This document shows, piece by piece, positions 51,595 to 60,670 of a DNA stretch of 64,000 bases. The translations under genes and the position numbers were made by a program. The notes beneath the pieces were generated by a model. It did not search any database and was not told the DNA's origin. It saw only the letters and a program-made list of their open reading frames with translations. The stretch covers positions 4,902,501 through 4,966,500 of the forward strand of contig NZ_CP095049.1 of NCBI RefSeq assembly GCF_022919135.1, written 5' to 3'. Position 1 is the stretch's first letter, and each line of letters opens with the position of its first letter. This DNA is from Hymenobacter cellulosivorans. GTDB taxonomy: Bacteria > Bacteroidota > Bacteroidia > Cytophagales > Hymenobacteraceae.

Positions 51595-53274
51595 ATGTCA
51601 TCAACGACTACTTTTTTACCCATGCGCCGGACGGCCTTGGTGCTGGCTTGCGCTGGCTTAGCCCTGGGAGCCCAGGCCCAAACGGCCCCGGCCTGGACCA
51701 GCGCCTACGAAGTGGCCAACTTCACCAACGACAACCGGGGCTTTGCCGTGGATGCCAGCGGCAACACCTACGAGGTCAGCAACTTCACCGACGCGGCCGT
51801 AGTGGGCGGCACCACCCTGACCAGCACCGGCTTCACCGATGCCTATCTGGCCAAGTATACTCCCAGCGGCACGCTGGCCTGGGTGCGCCACCTTGGTTCC
51901 CCGGGCCTCGAGCAGGTCATGGATGTGGCCGTGGATGCCGCCGGCGACGTGTACATCTCCGGAACCTCCGAGGGGGCCATAACGCTGAGCAGCACGATTA
52001 CCCTGCAAGGCAGTACCACCCCTACCCAAAACTCGAAAGCCTTTATCGTGCGTTACTCCTCGGCGGGAGTGCCGCTGTGGGCTCAGCAGTCCAGCCTATC
52101 CTCTTCCTCGCAAGTCAATGCCAGCGGACTGGACTTAGACGCGGCCGGTAATGTGTATGCCACCGGCTTTTTCGCGGGCAGCGCCACCTTCGGTACGAAC
52201 ACGATTACGCTGCCGAGCAGCGTATCGGGCTTCGGAACGTACCTGGCCCGCTTCTCGGCGGCCACCGGCGCGGTACAGTCATTAGCGCCGGGCTTCTACT
52301 ACCCCACCACGGGCTCTGGCAGCTTCTCTAACCCCCGGGTAGAGGTAAGTGCCACGGGCGAGGCTTACCTGCTGAATATGTTTACCCTGGGCCCCGTAGT
52401 GGGCTCTACCACCCTCACCAGTCGGGGCAGCAACGACGTGCTGGTGGCCAAGTTCAACGCCCAGGGCGCCTTCGAGTGGGTGCAGCAGATTGGCGGCCCC
52501 AACGACGACCGGGTGCGCCAGGGCGTAGTGGATGCCGCCGGCAACCTGTATGTCGCTACGTACTTCACGGGCTCGGCCACCTTCGGCACCACTACGGTGA
52601 CGGGCTTCGGCACGAGCGGCTACGATGCCTGCCTGGTAAAATACTCGCCCCAGGGTGCCATGCTGTGGGCCCAGCCCAGCGGGGGGCCCGGCGCCGACGT
52701 ATCCGGGGGTGTAGAGCTCGATGCGGCCGGCAATCCTTACCTGATAGGCACGTATAGTGACGTGGCCCAGATTGGCTCGGCCACGGTTACCAGCCGCGGC
52801 AGCAGCGACATCGTAGTGGCGGCCTATTCGCCCCAGGGTACGGTGCGCTGGGTGCAGCAAGCCGGCGGCCCCGGCCCCGAAACCGGTTCTTATCTGGGCC
52901 TGGATGCCCGCGGCGACATCTACGTTTTCGGGCGCCATACCGACGCAGCTACGTTCGGCAGCACCACCCTGCCCGCTCAGAGCACCATCCGGTCGGTAGT
53001 AGCGCGCCTGGGCAATGCCGTACTGGGCACCCGGGCCACCCAGCCCCAGTCCCTGGGCTTCTACCCCAACCCGGCTTCCAACCTGATTCAGCTGCCCGGC
53101 CTGCCCGTGGGTAGCCATGTGGAGCTACTCGACGCCCTGGGCCGCGTTGCCCGCGCCACGACGGTTACAGCCGCGGCCCAGGTATCGGTGCGGGGCCTGC
53201 TGCCCGGCCTCTATACCCTACGCGCTACCGACAGCCAGGGTCAGCCGTATAGTGGCCGCGTGATAGTGGAATAA
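51595..53274 (+). CDS. Secreted seven-repeat SBBP beta-propeller protein with T9SS tail (paralogue 1)
   Basis: 559 residues; ATG 51595, or a second ATG at 51622 that gives a shorter signal. The signal peptide ends GAQAQ. Seven repeats follow, each opened by a DxxGxxY-type motif (DASGNTYEV, DAAGDVYIS, DAAGNVYAT, SATGEAYLL, DAAGNLYVA, DAAGNPYLI, DARGDIYVF) and closed by patterns such as AKYTPSGTLAWVRHLG. Seven repeats fit a seven-bladed beta-propeller. The tail FYPNPASNLIQLPGLP to LYTLRATDSQGQ is a type A T9SS sorting domain, so the protein should be exported and attached to the cell surface. The ligand is unknown. Confidence 0.88.
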   Translation: MSSTTTFLPMRRTALVLACAGLALGAQAQTAPAWTSAYEVANFTNDNRGFAVDASGNTYEVSNFTDAAVVGGTTLTSTGFTDAYLAKYTPSGTLAWVRHLGSPGLEQVMDVAVDAAGDVYISGTSEGAITLSSTITLQGSTTPTQNSKAFIVRYSSAGVPLWAQQSSLSSSSQVNASGLDLDAAGNVYATGFFAGSATFGTNTITLPSSVSGFGTYLARFSAATGAVQSLAPGFYYPTTGSGSFSNPRVEVSATGEAYLLNMFTLGPVVGSTTLTSRGSNDVLVAKFNAQGAFEWVQQIGGPNDDRVRQGVVDAAGNLYVATYFTGSATFGTTTVTGFGTSGYDACLVKYSPQGAMLWAQPSGGPGADVSGGVELDAAGNPYLIGTYSDVAQIGSATVTSRGSSDIVVAAYSPQGTVRWVQQAGGPGPETGSYLGLDARGDIYVFGRHTDAATFGSTTLPAQSTIRSVVARLGNAVLGTRATQPQSLGFYPNPASNLIQLPGLPVGSHVELLDALGRVARATTVTAAAQVSVRGLLPGLYTLRATDSQGQPYSGRVIVE

Positions 53275-53313
53275 CGGCCGTGGTAGCCACTCGCGGCCCT
53301 GCCCGCTCCGAAA

Positions 53314-53351
53314 CTCATCCACCACACCGAGGAAAGCTACGCCGTGTAAGC
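53314..53351 (+). repeat. 38-base repeat shared with 60671-60708
   Basis: This stretch matches 60671-60708 at 35 of 38 positions (CTCATCC...CACACCGAGGAA...GCTACGCCGTGTAAGC). In one frame both copies could encode a short end, HTEESYAV or HTEEGYAV, followed by TAA. It lies between paralogues 1 and 2 of the SBBP family. Its origin is unclear; an old coding remnant is possible. Confidence 0.65.
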
Positions 53352-53404
53352 ATAAATTATCCTTACCTCGTTGCTTGTTTTTTCACCACTATTTTCCCTT
53401 CGCT

Positions 53405-55099
53405 ATGCCCCGTTTTTACGCTCTACCCTTTCTGCGCACCACGGCTCTGCTCATCGCCTTGGCCCTGAAACTTACCCTGCAAACGCAGGCGCAGGCACTG
53501 ATCCAGCCACCGGCCTGGTCTGGCGCAGTATCCTTGAGCCCCCACCCCGGCAATGGAAGAGGGTACACCTTCGATGCCGATGGCAACACCTATGAGGTAG
53601 GCTCTTTTAGCTCGAACCATACAATTGGCAATACGACTCTTATCTGCCAAGGCTATAGTGACGCCTTCGTGGCGAAGTATTCCCCAAGCGGGCAGATGCT
53701 GTGGGTTCGCCAACTAGGAACAGCTTTCAACGAAGATGGGCTTGATATAGCCGTTGACGCAGCTGGCAAGGTGTATATCACCGGACTTTTCTACGGTTCA
53801 ATCAGTCTAGGCAATGGCTTAACCCTTGTAGGTGCCCCCTACAACTTCTCTTCTAAAGTATTTGTGGTGTGCTACTCACCTGAGGGCACCCCCGAATGGG
53901 CCCAGCAGAGCCTCAATACCCAAAGCAGTAGTGCCGGCGGCGGTAGCATTGGCCTCGACACGGCGGGCACGGTGTACGTGACCGGAAACTTCACCAGGAG
54001 CATTACGTTTGGCTCTTACTCCATTGCCGCAGTCGACAATATCATAGGCGCAGCTACCTTCCTGGTGCGCTTCGACCGGGCTACTGGTACGCCCTTGGGC
54101 GTAGTCAAAGCCTTCGACAGGCTCTCTGTGGACAACGCTGTGTCCTCTACTTATCCCCAGATGGCCGTAGAGCCAGGTGGGGCGGTTTACCTGCTCATCT
54201 CGTCACTTAGCCAACCGCTGCTGTTCGGTGGCACCACCTTTGCCAGCCGCGGCCGTGATGACATATTTGTGGCTCACTACTCGCCCCAAAGCGCTTTTGA
54301 GTGGGTCCAGCAATTAGGAGGGGCCGGTGATGACACTCCCTCATCCGGTACCACCGACGCCCAGGGCAATCTGTACTTGAGTGGCTACTTCACTGGGCCG
54401 GCTCAGTTCGGCACCACCACCCTGCCCGGTGCCGGTAGCGTTGATGGCTTTGTGCTCAAGTACTCGCCACAGGGTGCGCTGCAGTGGCTACACAGCATCG
54501 GTGGCGCCGGCTCCGACTCCTTCAGCAGCCCCACCCTCGACGCGGCCGGCAACGTATATGTCACTGGCAACTTCAGCGGCACAGCCCAGTTGGGAACCGC
54601 CAGTATCACCAGCGCCGGCAACCGCGACATTATAGTAGCCTCCTACTCGGCCCAGGGCCAACTGCGGTGGGTACAGCAAGCTGGTGGCTCCGGAGATGAT
54701 AGAGCGTATGGCATCGGCATCGACCGGAGCGGTACGCTGCGCGTTCTAGGCCGTTATACCGGCACCTGTGCCTTCGGAACTACCTCGCTCACCACTGCTG
54801 CTACAACGCCCGAACTATTTATGGCCCAGCTAAGCAGCTCTCCCCTGGCAATACGTTCCTCGGCAAAGACAGTATCCCTACTCGCTTTTCCCAACCCTGC
54901 TAATAGCCAGATAAGCCTGTTGGGGATGCCCTCCGGCACCCCGGTGCAGCTGCTCGACGCCCTGGGCCGCGTCGCCCGCGCCACGACGCTTACAGCCGCG
55001 GCCCAGGTATCGGTGCGCGGCCTCGCCCCGGGCCTCTACACCTTGCGCGCCATCGATGCTCAGGGCCAGCAGTTTGCCGGCAAAGTAGTGGTAGAGTAA
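53405..55099 (+). CDS. Secreted seven-repeat SBBP beta-propeller protein with T9SS tail (paralogue 2)
   Basis: 564 residues from ATG 53405. Signal peptide ending TLQTQAQ. Seven repeats: DADGNTYEV, DAAGKVYIT, DTAGTVYVT, EPGGAVYLL, DAQGNLYLS, DAAGNVYVT, DRSGTLRVL. Tail FPNPANSQISLLGMP to LYTLRAIDAQGQ. The propeller part has visibly lower GC and more A/T-ending codons than its neighbours, but the tail is almost identical at DNA level to paralogue 1 (for example GCCCGCGCCACGACG and ACAGCCGCGGCCCAGGTATC). This suggests an older or differently sourced propeller with a converted tail. Confidence 0.88.
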   Translation: MPRFYALPFLRTTALLIALALKLTLQTQAQALIQPPAWSGAVSLSPHPGNGRGYTFDADGNTYEVGSFSSNHTIGNTTLICQGYSDAFVAKYSPSGQMLWVRQLGTAFNEDGLDIAVDAAGKVYITGLFYGSISLGNGLTLVGAPYNFSSKVFVVCYSPEGTPEWAQQSLNTQSSSAGGGSIGLDTAGTVYVTGNFTRSITFGSYSIAAVDNIIGAATFLVRFDRATGTPLGVVKAFDRLSVDNAVSSTYPQMAVEPGGAVYLLISSLSQPLLFGGTTFASRGRDDIFVAHYSPQSAFEWVQQLGGAGDDTPSSGTTDAQGNLYLSGYFTGPAQFGTTTLPGAGSVDGFVLKYSPQGALQWLHSIGGAGSDSFSSPTLDAAGNVYVTGNFSGTAQLGTASITSAGNRDIIVASYSAQGQLRWVQQAGGSGDDRAYGIGIDRSGTLRVLGRYTGTCAFGTTSLTTAATTPELFMAQLSSSPLAIRSSAKTVSLLAFPNPANSQISLLGMPSGTPVQLLDALGRVARATTLTAAAQVSVRGLAPGLYTLRAIDAQGQQFAGKVVVE

Positions 55100-55131
55100 A
55101 GCCCAGACGTTTCGGCTACCCTGGTATATCC

Positions 55132-55163
55132 CAACGGCCGCTCCGGATTCCGGGGCGGCCGTT
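55132..55163 (+). terminator. GC-rich hairpin after paralogue 2
   Basis: CAACGGCCGCTCCGGA / TCCGGGGCGGCCGTTG with one mismatch. The core is shared with the hairpin at 51196-51236. It has no T-run, so stopping transcription is likely but not certain. Confidence 0.65.
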
Positions 55164-55222
55164 GCTATTTGGAGAATCTTGGCTCAGCGGCCCGAAGGTT
55201 CACCTCCTCACCTTACCTGCCG

Positions 55223-55357
55223 GGCCGCGTCGCCTGCGCTATCACCGTTTCGGCCCCGGCCCTGGTATCGGTGCGGGGCCTCGCGCCCGGCCTTTACACG
55301 CTGCGCGCTACCGATGCGAAAGGCCAGCAGTACAGGGGCCGCGTACTAGTGGAATAA
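55223..55357 (+). pseudogene. Eroded T9SS sorting-domain fragment 2
   Basis: An open frame GRVACAITVSAPALVSVRG then LAPGLYTLRATDAKGQQYRG to RVLVE and a stop at 55355-55357 is a T9SS tail with no propeller in front. The sequence before 55223 does not match the LLDAL segment that precedes GRVA in the full genes. It begins at the same point of the tail as fragment 1. Confidence 0.8.
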
Positions 55358-55494
55358 CCGGCCCGCTGGCTTACCAGCCCCGCCTGTAGCTCAGGCCAGG
55401 CTGCCCCACGGGGCAAGCAGCACGATTGTGGTCCGCAGAGGCGTAAGAATCGGTAACTTTCGCCGGTGCCGTTGCTTTCTTTTTGCTCTACCCT

Positions 55495-56223
55495 ATGTCC
55501 TTGCTTGATTTCTGTAAAACCCTGAGCTGGCAGGTGGCGCTGCCGCTTTTCCTGGTCGAAAACCTGTTGGTGCTGCTCCTGGCCGTGGGCTTTGGGTACC
55601 TGCTCCAGGCCGGGTTTGGCCGGGCCCGGTCGCTGGCCCCCTTATACCAGCCGATCAGCTCCCAGGAAATCCGGTTTGCCGCCTACACCCTGCTCCTGAA
55701 CACCGGCATTACCTTCCTGGGCTTTCTGCTTTGGCAATACGGCTATATCCGGATTCGGGAAGACGTTTCCTGGCGCGTGCTGCTCGACTTTCTGGTGCTC
55801 TTCCTCGGTATGGACCTGCTGATGTACGTGTTCCACTACCTCATTCACCACTCGGTGCTCTACCGCTGGGTGCACGGCCTGCACCACCACTATACCGCTC
55901 CCCAGCCTATCGACCTGTTTGTGCTCCACCCCCTCGAAACCCTGGGCTTCGGTGGGCTGTGGCTGCTGCTCATGGCGGTGTACCCGGCCAGCCTGACGGC
56001 CATTATAGCCTATTTGGTGGTGAACGTGCTGTTTGGGGCGCTGGGCCACTGCGGCGTGGAGCCGTTTCCGGCCACCTGGGCCCGCCATCCCCTGCTCCGC
56101 CACCTGGGCTCCTCCGGCTTCCATTTTCAGCACCACCAGGACGACACCCACAACTTCGGCTTCTACACGTCGCTCTGGGACCGGCTGTTTGGCACCTATG
56201 CCCCCGGGCCGGACCCGAAGTAA
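55495..56223 (+). CDS. Sterol desaturase/fatty acid hydroxylase family membrane protein
   Basis: 242 residues from ATG 55495. Four hydrophobic helices, with the histidine clusters HYLIHH, HGLHHHYTAP and HFQHHQDDTHN that bind a di-iron centre in this superfamily. Members hydroxylate or desaturate sterols, carotenoids or fatty acids, using electrons from outside. The substrate here is unknown. It stands between SBBP paralogues 2 and 3, on the same strand, and is not related to them in sequence; a TAACTTTC box precedes it. Confidence 0.88.
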   Translation: MSLLDFCKTLSWQVALPLFLVENLLVLLLAVGFGYLLQAGFGRARSLAPLYQPISSQEIRFAAYTLLLNTGITFLGFLLWQYGYIRIREDVSWRVLLDFLVLFLGMDLLMYVFHYLIHHSVLYRWVHGLHHHYTAPQPIDLFVLHPLETLGFGGLWLLLMAVYPASLTAIIAYLVVNVLFGALGHCGVEPFPATWARHPLLRHLGSSGFHFQHHQDDTHNFGFYTSLWDRLFGTYAPGPDPK

Positions 56224-56330
56224 AGGGGGTGCGTCTCGTTCTGACGGGAGGTGAGTTCTTCTACCTTTCGCCCCCATTTTTCACCCCCCTTCCGCATCCT
56301 ACGCTCCCGGGCTAATTCTTTTGTTTTTCT

Positions 56331-58004
56331 ATGCCACTTTCTACCCCCTTCATTCGCCAGTCCCTGAGTCTGCTGGCTTGCTTGTGTGTTACTGGTAGCG
56401 CTTACTCCCAAACCACTCCTCCCGCTTGGCTTAGCGCCCGCGCCGTGGGGGTTGGCTCGGCCTTTCAGGGCGGCGCCGCCGTGGATGCGGCCGGCAATAC
56501 CTATGAGGCCGGCACTTTCTCGGGTACCACGACCGTGGCCGGCACGACGCTTACCAGCCAAGGAGACTATGATGCCTACCTGGCTAAGTACACGCCCACC
56601 GGCACGCTGGCCTGGGTGCGGCAGATTGGGGCCGCCGGGCGCGACAACGCCTTCGATGTGGCCTTGGATGCGGCCGGTAACGCCTACGTCACAGGCGGCT
56701 TTACCAGTAGCATCGCCCTGGGCAACAACCTCAGCCTGACCAGCACGACCACGGCCGGCAAACGGCTGTTTGTGGTGCGCTACTCGCCCCAGGGCACTCC
56801 CGAATGGGCCACCCAAAGTACCCCCGCCAACGCCTCCCTGCTCGATGGCAGCGGTATCGCGACGGATGCGGCCGGCAACGTGTACGTAACCGGAACCATC
56901 AGCGGGGGAATCACCATCGGCACCACCAGCGTCACTATTTCCGACCCCGAGGGAGGTGCTTTCCTGGCCCGGCTCAACGGGGCTACCGGCACCCTGCAGT
57001 CCCTGACCGAGGCCTTTCGCTACGCCTTCAACCCCAACGCTATGGGAGCCTTTTACGCGCCGCGCATCGCCGTAGCTCCCACCGGCGAAACCTACCTGCT
57101 GAATACCTTCTACCAGAGCCCCGTGCTGGGTGGCACGACCTTCACGACCCGCGGCGGCCGGGATGTGCTGCTAGCCAAATACGACCGGCAGGGCCAGCTG
57201 CTCTGGACCCGACAGGCAGGCGGCACAGCCGATGACTTTGGCAGTGCGCTGGCCGTGGATGCCACGGGCAGCGTCTATCTGACTACCCTCTTTTCGGGAA
57301 CTACCCGGTTTAACACCACCCAGCTCGTAAGCGCCGGTGGCTCCGATGGGGCCCTGACGAAGTACTCGCCCCAGGGCGTCGTGGAATGGGCCCAGCGTGG
57401 CGGGGGAACCGGAGCCGACGCCTTTGGTGGCCTAGCTCTGGATGCGGCCGGCAATGCTTATGTGGCGGGCTATTTCAGTAACACGGCCACCTTTAATACC
57501 GCCGCTACGGCCACCCTCACCAGTACCGGTTTGCAGGACCTGGTTCTGGCTTCGTACACGCCCCAAGGCCAGGTGCGCTGGGTGCAGCAGGCCGGTGGGC
57601 CCGCCAGTGAAAGCGGCATTTACCTGGGTCTCAGTGCCGGCGGCGACGTATTCGTCTTCGCCTCCTCCACGGGCACGGCTTCCTTCGGCCCTATTGCCGT
57701 AGCTACGGCCCCGGGTGGCGAAGGAATCTTTGCCCGCCTGAGCAGCTCGGTTCTGAGCACACAGCCCGCCCGTTTTCAAACGCTGAGCTTCTCTCCTAAC
57801 CCGGCTACGAACACCCTTTCCTTCCCCGCCCTGCCCGCGGGCACCCCGGTGCAGCTGCTTGACGCCCTGGGCCGCGTCGCCCGCACTACTACCGTCTCGG
57901 CCGCCGCCCAGGTATCGGTACAAGGCCTGAAGCCCGGCCTCTACACCCTGCGCGCTAGTACTGCCCAGGGTCAGCAGCTGACCGGTAAGGTGATGGTCGA
58001 GTAG
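56331..58004 (+). CDS. Secreted seven-repeat SBBP beta-propeller protein with T9SS tail (paralogue 3)
   Basis: 557 residues, ATG 56331. Signal peptide ending GSAYSQ. Seven repeats: DAAGNTYEA, DAAGNAYVT, DAAGNVYVT, APTGETYLL, DATGSVYLT, DAAGNAYVA, SAGGDVFVF. Tail FSPNPATNTLSFPALPAG to LYTLRASTAQGQ. The fourth repeat departs from the D-A-x-G form in the same place in all four paralogues, so their common ancestor already had this layout. Confidence 0.88.
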   Translation: MPLSTPFIRQSLSLLACLCVTGSAYSQTTPPAWLSARAVGVGSAFQGGAAVDAAGNTYEAGTFSGTTTVAGTTLTSQGDYDAYLAKYTPTGTLAWVRQIGAAGRDNAFDVALDAAGNAYVTGGFTSSIALGNNLSLTSTTTAGKRLFVVRYSPQGTPEWATQSTPANASLLDGSGIATDAAGNVYVTGTISGGITIGTTSVTISDPEGGAFLARLNGATGTLQSLTEAFRYAFNPNAMGAFYAPRIAVAPTGETYLLNTFYQSPVLGGTTFTTRGGRDVLLAKYDRQGQLLWTRQAGGTADDFGSALAVDATGSVYLTTLFSGTTRFNTTQLVSAGGSDGALTKYSPQGVVEWAQRGGGTGADAFGGLALDAAGNAYVAGYFSNTATFNTAATATLTSTGLQDLVLASYTPQGQVRWVQQAGGPASESGIYLGLSAGGDVFVFASSTGTASFGPIAVATAPGGEGIFARLSSSVLSTQPARFQTLSFSPNPATNTLSFPALPAGTPVQLLDALGRVARTTTVSAAAQVSVQGLKPGLYTLRASTAQGQQLTGKVMVE

Positions 58005-58136
58005 CCTCCAGACCGCTGCCCGAATAGCCGCTTGCGTCAAGCACTGTAAAGCCCGGGAAGGTGGAGCCCCTGCTGGCTACCTTAGCCGCCCTGAGCCTGG
58101 TGCGCCGCCTGACATTTATCCCATTCATTCCTACCA

Positions 58137-59780
58137 ATGAAGCTTCTTTATTCCTCCCTACTTCTGCTGCTGAGCGCCGCTGCCGCACCGGCTCACGCCC
58201 AGAACACCCGCACCTGGACCGACGTGCGCGCCCTGGGCCGCGGCACGCAGTTCATGACCCACGCCGTGGTCGATGCGGCCGGCAACTTCTACGAAGCAGG
58301 CTACTTTAACGCCTCCACCGTGGTCGACGGCGTGACGCTTACCTCCCGGGGCGGCGGCGACGGGTACCTGGCCAAGTATACCCCGGCGGGCACCCTGGCC
58401 TGGGTGCGGCAGATAGGCTCTACCAGCGAGGACGGGGCCGTGGACGTGGCTGTCGACGCGGCCGGCAATGTCTACGTAGTGGGCGCCACCCGCGGCACCC
58501 TCGACTTCGGCAACGGCGTCGTACTGCCCGTTAATGGCCTTACCCAAGGTTTCGTAGCCCGCTATTCCCCGCAGGGCACCGCCACCTGGGTGGTGGGCTG
58601 CCAGGTGGCAGGCAGCGCCACCATCTCGGCCAGCAGCATTGGCGTCGACGGCGCCGGCCAGGTCTACGTCACCGGCCTCTACCGGGGCACCCTCACCGTG
58701 GGCAGCGCCACGGTCACCGCCTTCGACGACTCGGCCTACCTGCTGCGGCTCTCTTCTGCCGGGGCGGTGCAGTGGCTGCAGCCGGCCTTTACCTACGTGC
58801 CTGCGGGCTTCACCGCCACCTACGCGCCCCAGCTGGCCGTGGGCGTGGGCGGCGAAACCTACCTCTGCGTGGCCTCCGATGTGCCGCTGGGCGTAGCCGG
58901 CACCACCTACCCCAGCATCGGACGTGCCGATGGCTACGCTATCCGCTATTCGGCCCAGGGTACGCCCCAATGGGTGCGGCAGTACGGCAGCACCGGCAAC
59001 GAGACTATGAGCCGTACCGCCGTCGACGCGGCCGGCAACCTCTACCTCTGCGGCTCCTTCGCCCAGACCATGCGGTTCGGCGCAACCACCATCACCACCC
59101 GCGGCGTCAGCGACTCCTACCTGGTTAAGTACTCCCCGACCGGCCAGACCCTGTGGTCCGGGTCCGGTGGCAGCTCCTCCAACGACGACACCTGGGGCCT
59201 GACCGTCGACGCGGACGGCAACGCCTATCTAACCGGCGCGTTCTACCGCACCGCCCGCTTCGGCTCCTTCGTTCTCAGCGGCTCCCTCAACGACTACACA
59301 GCTATGGTCGTGGCCTTTGACCCCAGCGGCACCGTCCGCTGGGCCGAGACGCCCCAGGGCAACGGCCGCACCGTCGGCTGGCACCTCGGCCTCGACGCCA
59401 ACAACGGCCTGCACCTGCTCGGCCGGGCCAACGGCCTCAGCACCTGGAGCAACGAGCCCCTCGTCGTTACCAGTTCAACCGACGCCACGTTCATCGCCCG
59501 CCTCAGCAACGTGCTGGTCACCCGCTCCGCCACCGCGGCCCGGCAGTCCCTGGCCTTCTATCCCTCGCCGGCCCACGACCAGCTCCACCTGCCCGCCCTG
59601 CCCGCCCTGCCCGCCGGCACCCCGGTGCAACTTACTGATGCGCTGGGCCGCGTGGCTCGTACCACAGTAGTTTCGGCCACGTCCCGGATTTCAGTCCAGG
59701 GCCTTACCCCAGGCCTCTACACCCTGCGCGCTACCGATGCCAAGGGGCGGCAGGTAGCGGGTAAAGTGGTGGTAGAGTAA
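58137..59780 (+). CDS. Secreted seven-repeat SBBP beta-propeller protein with T9SS tail (paralogue 4)
   Basis: 547 residues, ATG 58137. Signal peptide MKLLYSSLLLLLSAAAAPAH ending AQ. Seven repeats: DAAGNFYEA, DAAGNVYVV, DGAGQVYVT, GVGGETYLC, DAAGNLYLC, DADGNAYLT, DANNGLHLL. The tail carries FYPSPAHDQLHLPALPALPA (a small PAL repeat expansion) and LYTLRATDAKGRQ. Sequence before it (58060-58100) includes GGCTACC and CCGCCCTGAGCCT, also found at about 60649-60673, another shared spacer. A strong terminator follows. Confidence 0.88.
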   Translation: MKLLYSSLLLLLSAAAAPAHAQNTRTWTDVRALGRGTQFMTHAVVDAAGNFYEAGYFNASTVVDGVTLTSRGGGDGYLAKYTPAGTLAWVRQIGSTSEDGAVDVAVDAAGNVYVVGATRGTLDFGNGVVLPVNGLTQGFVARYSPQGTATWVVGCQVAGSATISASSIGVDGAGQVYVTGLYRGTLTVGSATVTAFDDSAYLLRLSSAGAVQWLQPAFTYVPAGFTATYAPQLAVGVGGETYLCVASDVPLGVAGTTYPSIGRADGYAIRYSAQGTPQWVRQYGSTGNETMSRTAVDAAGNLYLCGSFAQTMRFGATTITTRGVSDSYLVKYSPTGQTLWSGSGGSSSNDDTWGLTVDADGNAYLTGAFYRTARFGSFVLSGSLNDYTAMVVAFDPSGTVRWAETPQGNGRTVGWHLGLDANNGLHLLGRANGLSTWSNEPLVVTSSTDATFIARLSNVLVTRSATAARQSLAFYPSPAHDQLHLPALPALPAGTPVQLTDALGRVARTTVVSATSRISVQGLTPGLYTLRATDAKGRQVAGKVVVE

Positions 59781-59803
59781 AACCCAGGAGCCACGGCAGC
59801 ACC

Positions 59804-59846
59804 AATGCATAAAGGCCACTGCTTGCCGGTAGTGGCCTTTGTGCAT
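59804..59846 (+). terminator. Terminator closing the SBBP array
   Basis: AATGCATAAAGGCCACT / AGTGGCCTTTGTGCATT, with one mismatch in the stem and a 9-base loop. It follows paralogue 4 by 23 bases. Confidence 0.8.
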
Positions 59847-60119
59847 TCTCCTAATATCACAACAGCAGGCGCACTACACCGAATTTACCCAATACAAGGC
59901 GCATTGCGCTAGGTACTGATGGCGCTTACTCTCCTACCTAAATAAGCGGCAGCCAAAGCGCTGGCACATCGCCACTTTTGTGTAAATATTCGCGGTGAAT
60001 ACTATTTTCAATCCATCAAAGGGATAATTGTGGCCTTTGCCACAGGGGAAGCAGCTTCCTCTGGAGCTTATGCTGGGCATCCTCTGTGTTGCCCTTACAT
60101 TCCCTCAACCCTCTTACTT
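59847..60119 (+). other. Upstream region of the SnoaL-like gene
   Basis: 273 bases without a gene. AT-rich near 59980-60030. TTGTGGCCTTTGCCACAG at about 60028-60045 contains a GGCCTTTG box inside a short palindrome (TGTGGC...GCCACA), which could be promoter and operator for the gene at 60120. Confidence 0.35.
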
Positions 60120-60593
60120 ATGACGGAAAACAATCTTACAATTACCAAAGCGGTTACGGATATTTTTGTTGGCGCCGATGAACGCGACTGGGCCCGGGTG
60201 AAGCGCAGCTTTGCCAGCCAGGTGCTGCTCGACTATACTTCCCTGGCCGGGGGGCAGCCCACGATGCTCACGCCCGACCAAATTCTGGCCGCGTGGCAAG
60301 GCGTGCTGCCCGGCTTCGTGCACACCCACCACCAACTCGGCAACTTCGAGGTGCAGGAGCTGAGTGCGCAGGAAGCCACTGCTTTCTGCTACGGCACGGC
60401 TACTCACTACCTGCCGCAACCCAGTGGCGGAAATATCTGGACCGTAGTGGGCACATACACCGCCCACCTGCTACGCCTAGGCACGGAGTGGCAAGTCGAC
60501 CAACTAAAGTTTACGCTCAAATACCAGGACGGTAATCTGACACTGCCCGGCCTGGCGGCTGAACAAGTGAAAAATGGTGCAGCAGGGGCGTAA
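60120..60593 (+). CDS. SnoaL-like (NTF2-fold) protein
   Basis: 157 residues from ATG 60120. TKAVTDIFVGADERDWARVK, SFASQVLLDYTSLAGG, HTHHQLGNFEVQELSAQEAT and VGTYTAHLLRLGTEWQVDQL are typical of SnoaL_4/NTF2-like proteins such as polyketide cyclase relatives and ketosteroid-isomerase-like enzymes. The ligand is unknown and no partner gene is adjacent. Confidence 0.85.
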   Translation: MTENNLTITKAVTDIFVGADERDWARVKRSFASQVLLDYTSLAGGQPTMLTPDQILAAWQGVLPGFVHTHHQLGNFEVQELSAQEATAFCYGTATHYLPQPSGGNIWTVVGTYTAHLLRLGTEWQVDQLKFTLKYQDGNLTLPGLAAEQVKNGAAGA

Positions 60594-60670
60594 TTACCCT
60601 CTTATAATCTGGAGCTAATCAACCCGGCTTCCGACCGGGTGCGCCTGCCGGCTACCCTGCCGCCCTGAGC

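Noticed and set aside
51700..59500. Regularly spaced GATGCGGCCGGCAA-type repeats that could suggest a DNA repeat array
   Set aside because: They are the coding trace of the DAAGN motif of protein propeller repeats, are spaced unevenly and stay in frame; they are not CRISPR or tandem DNA repeats.
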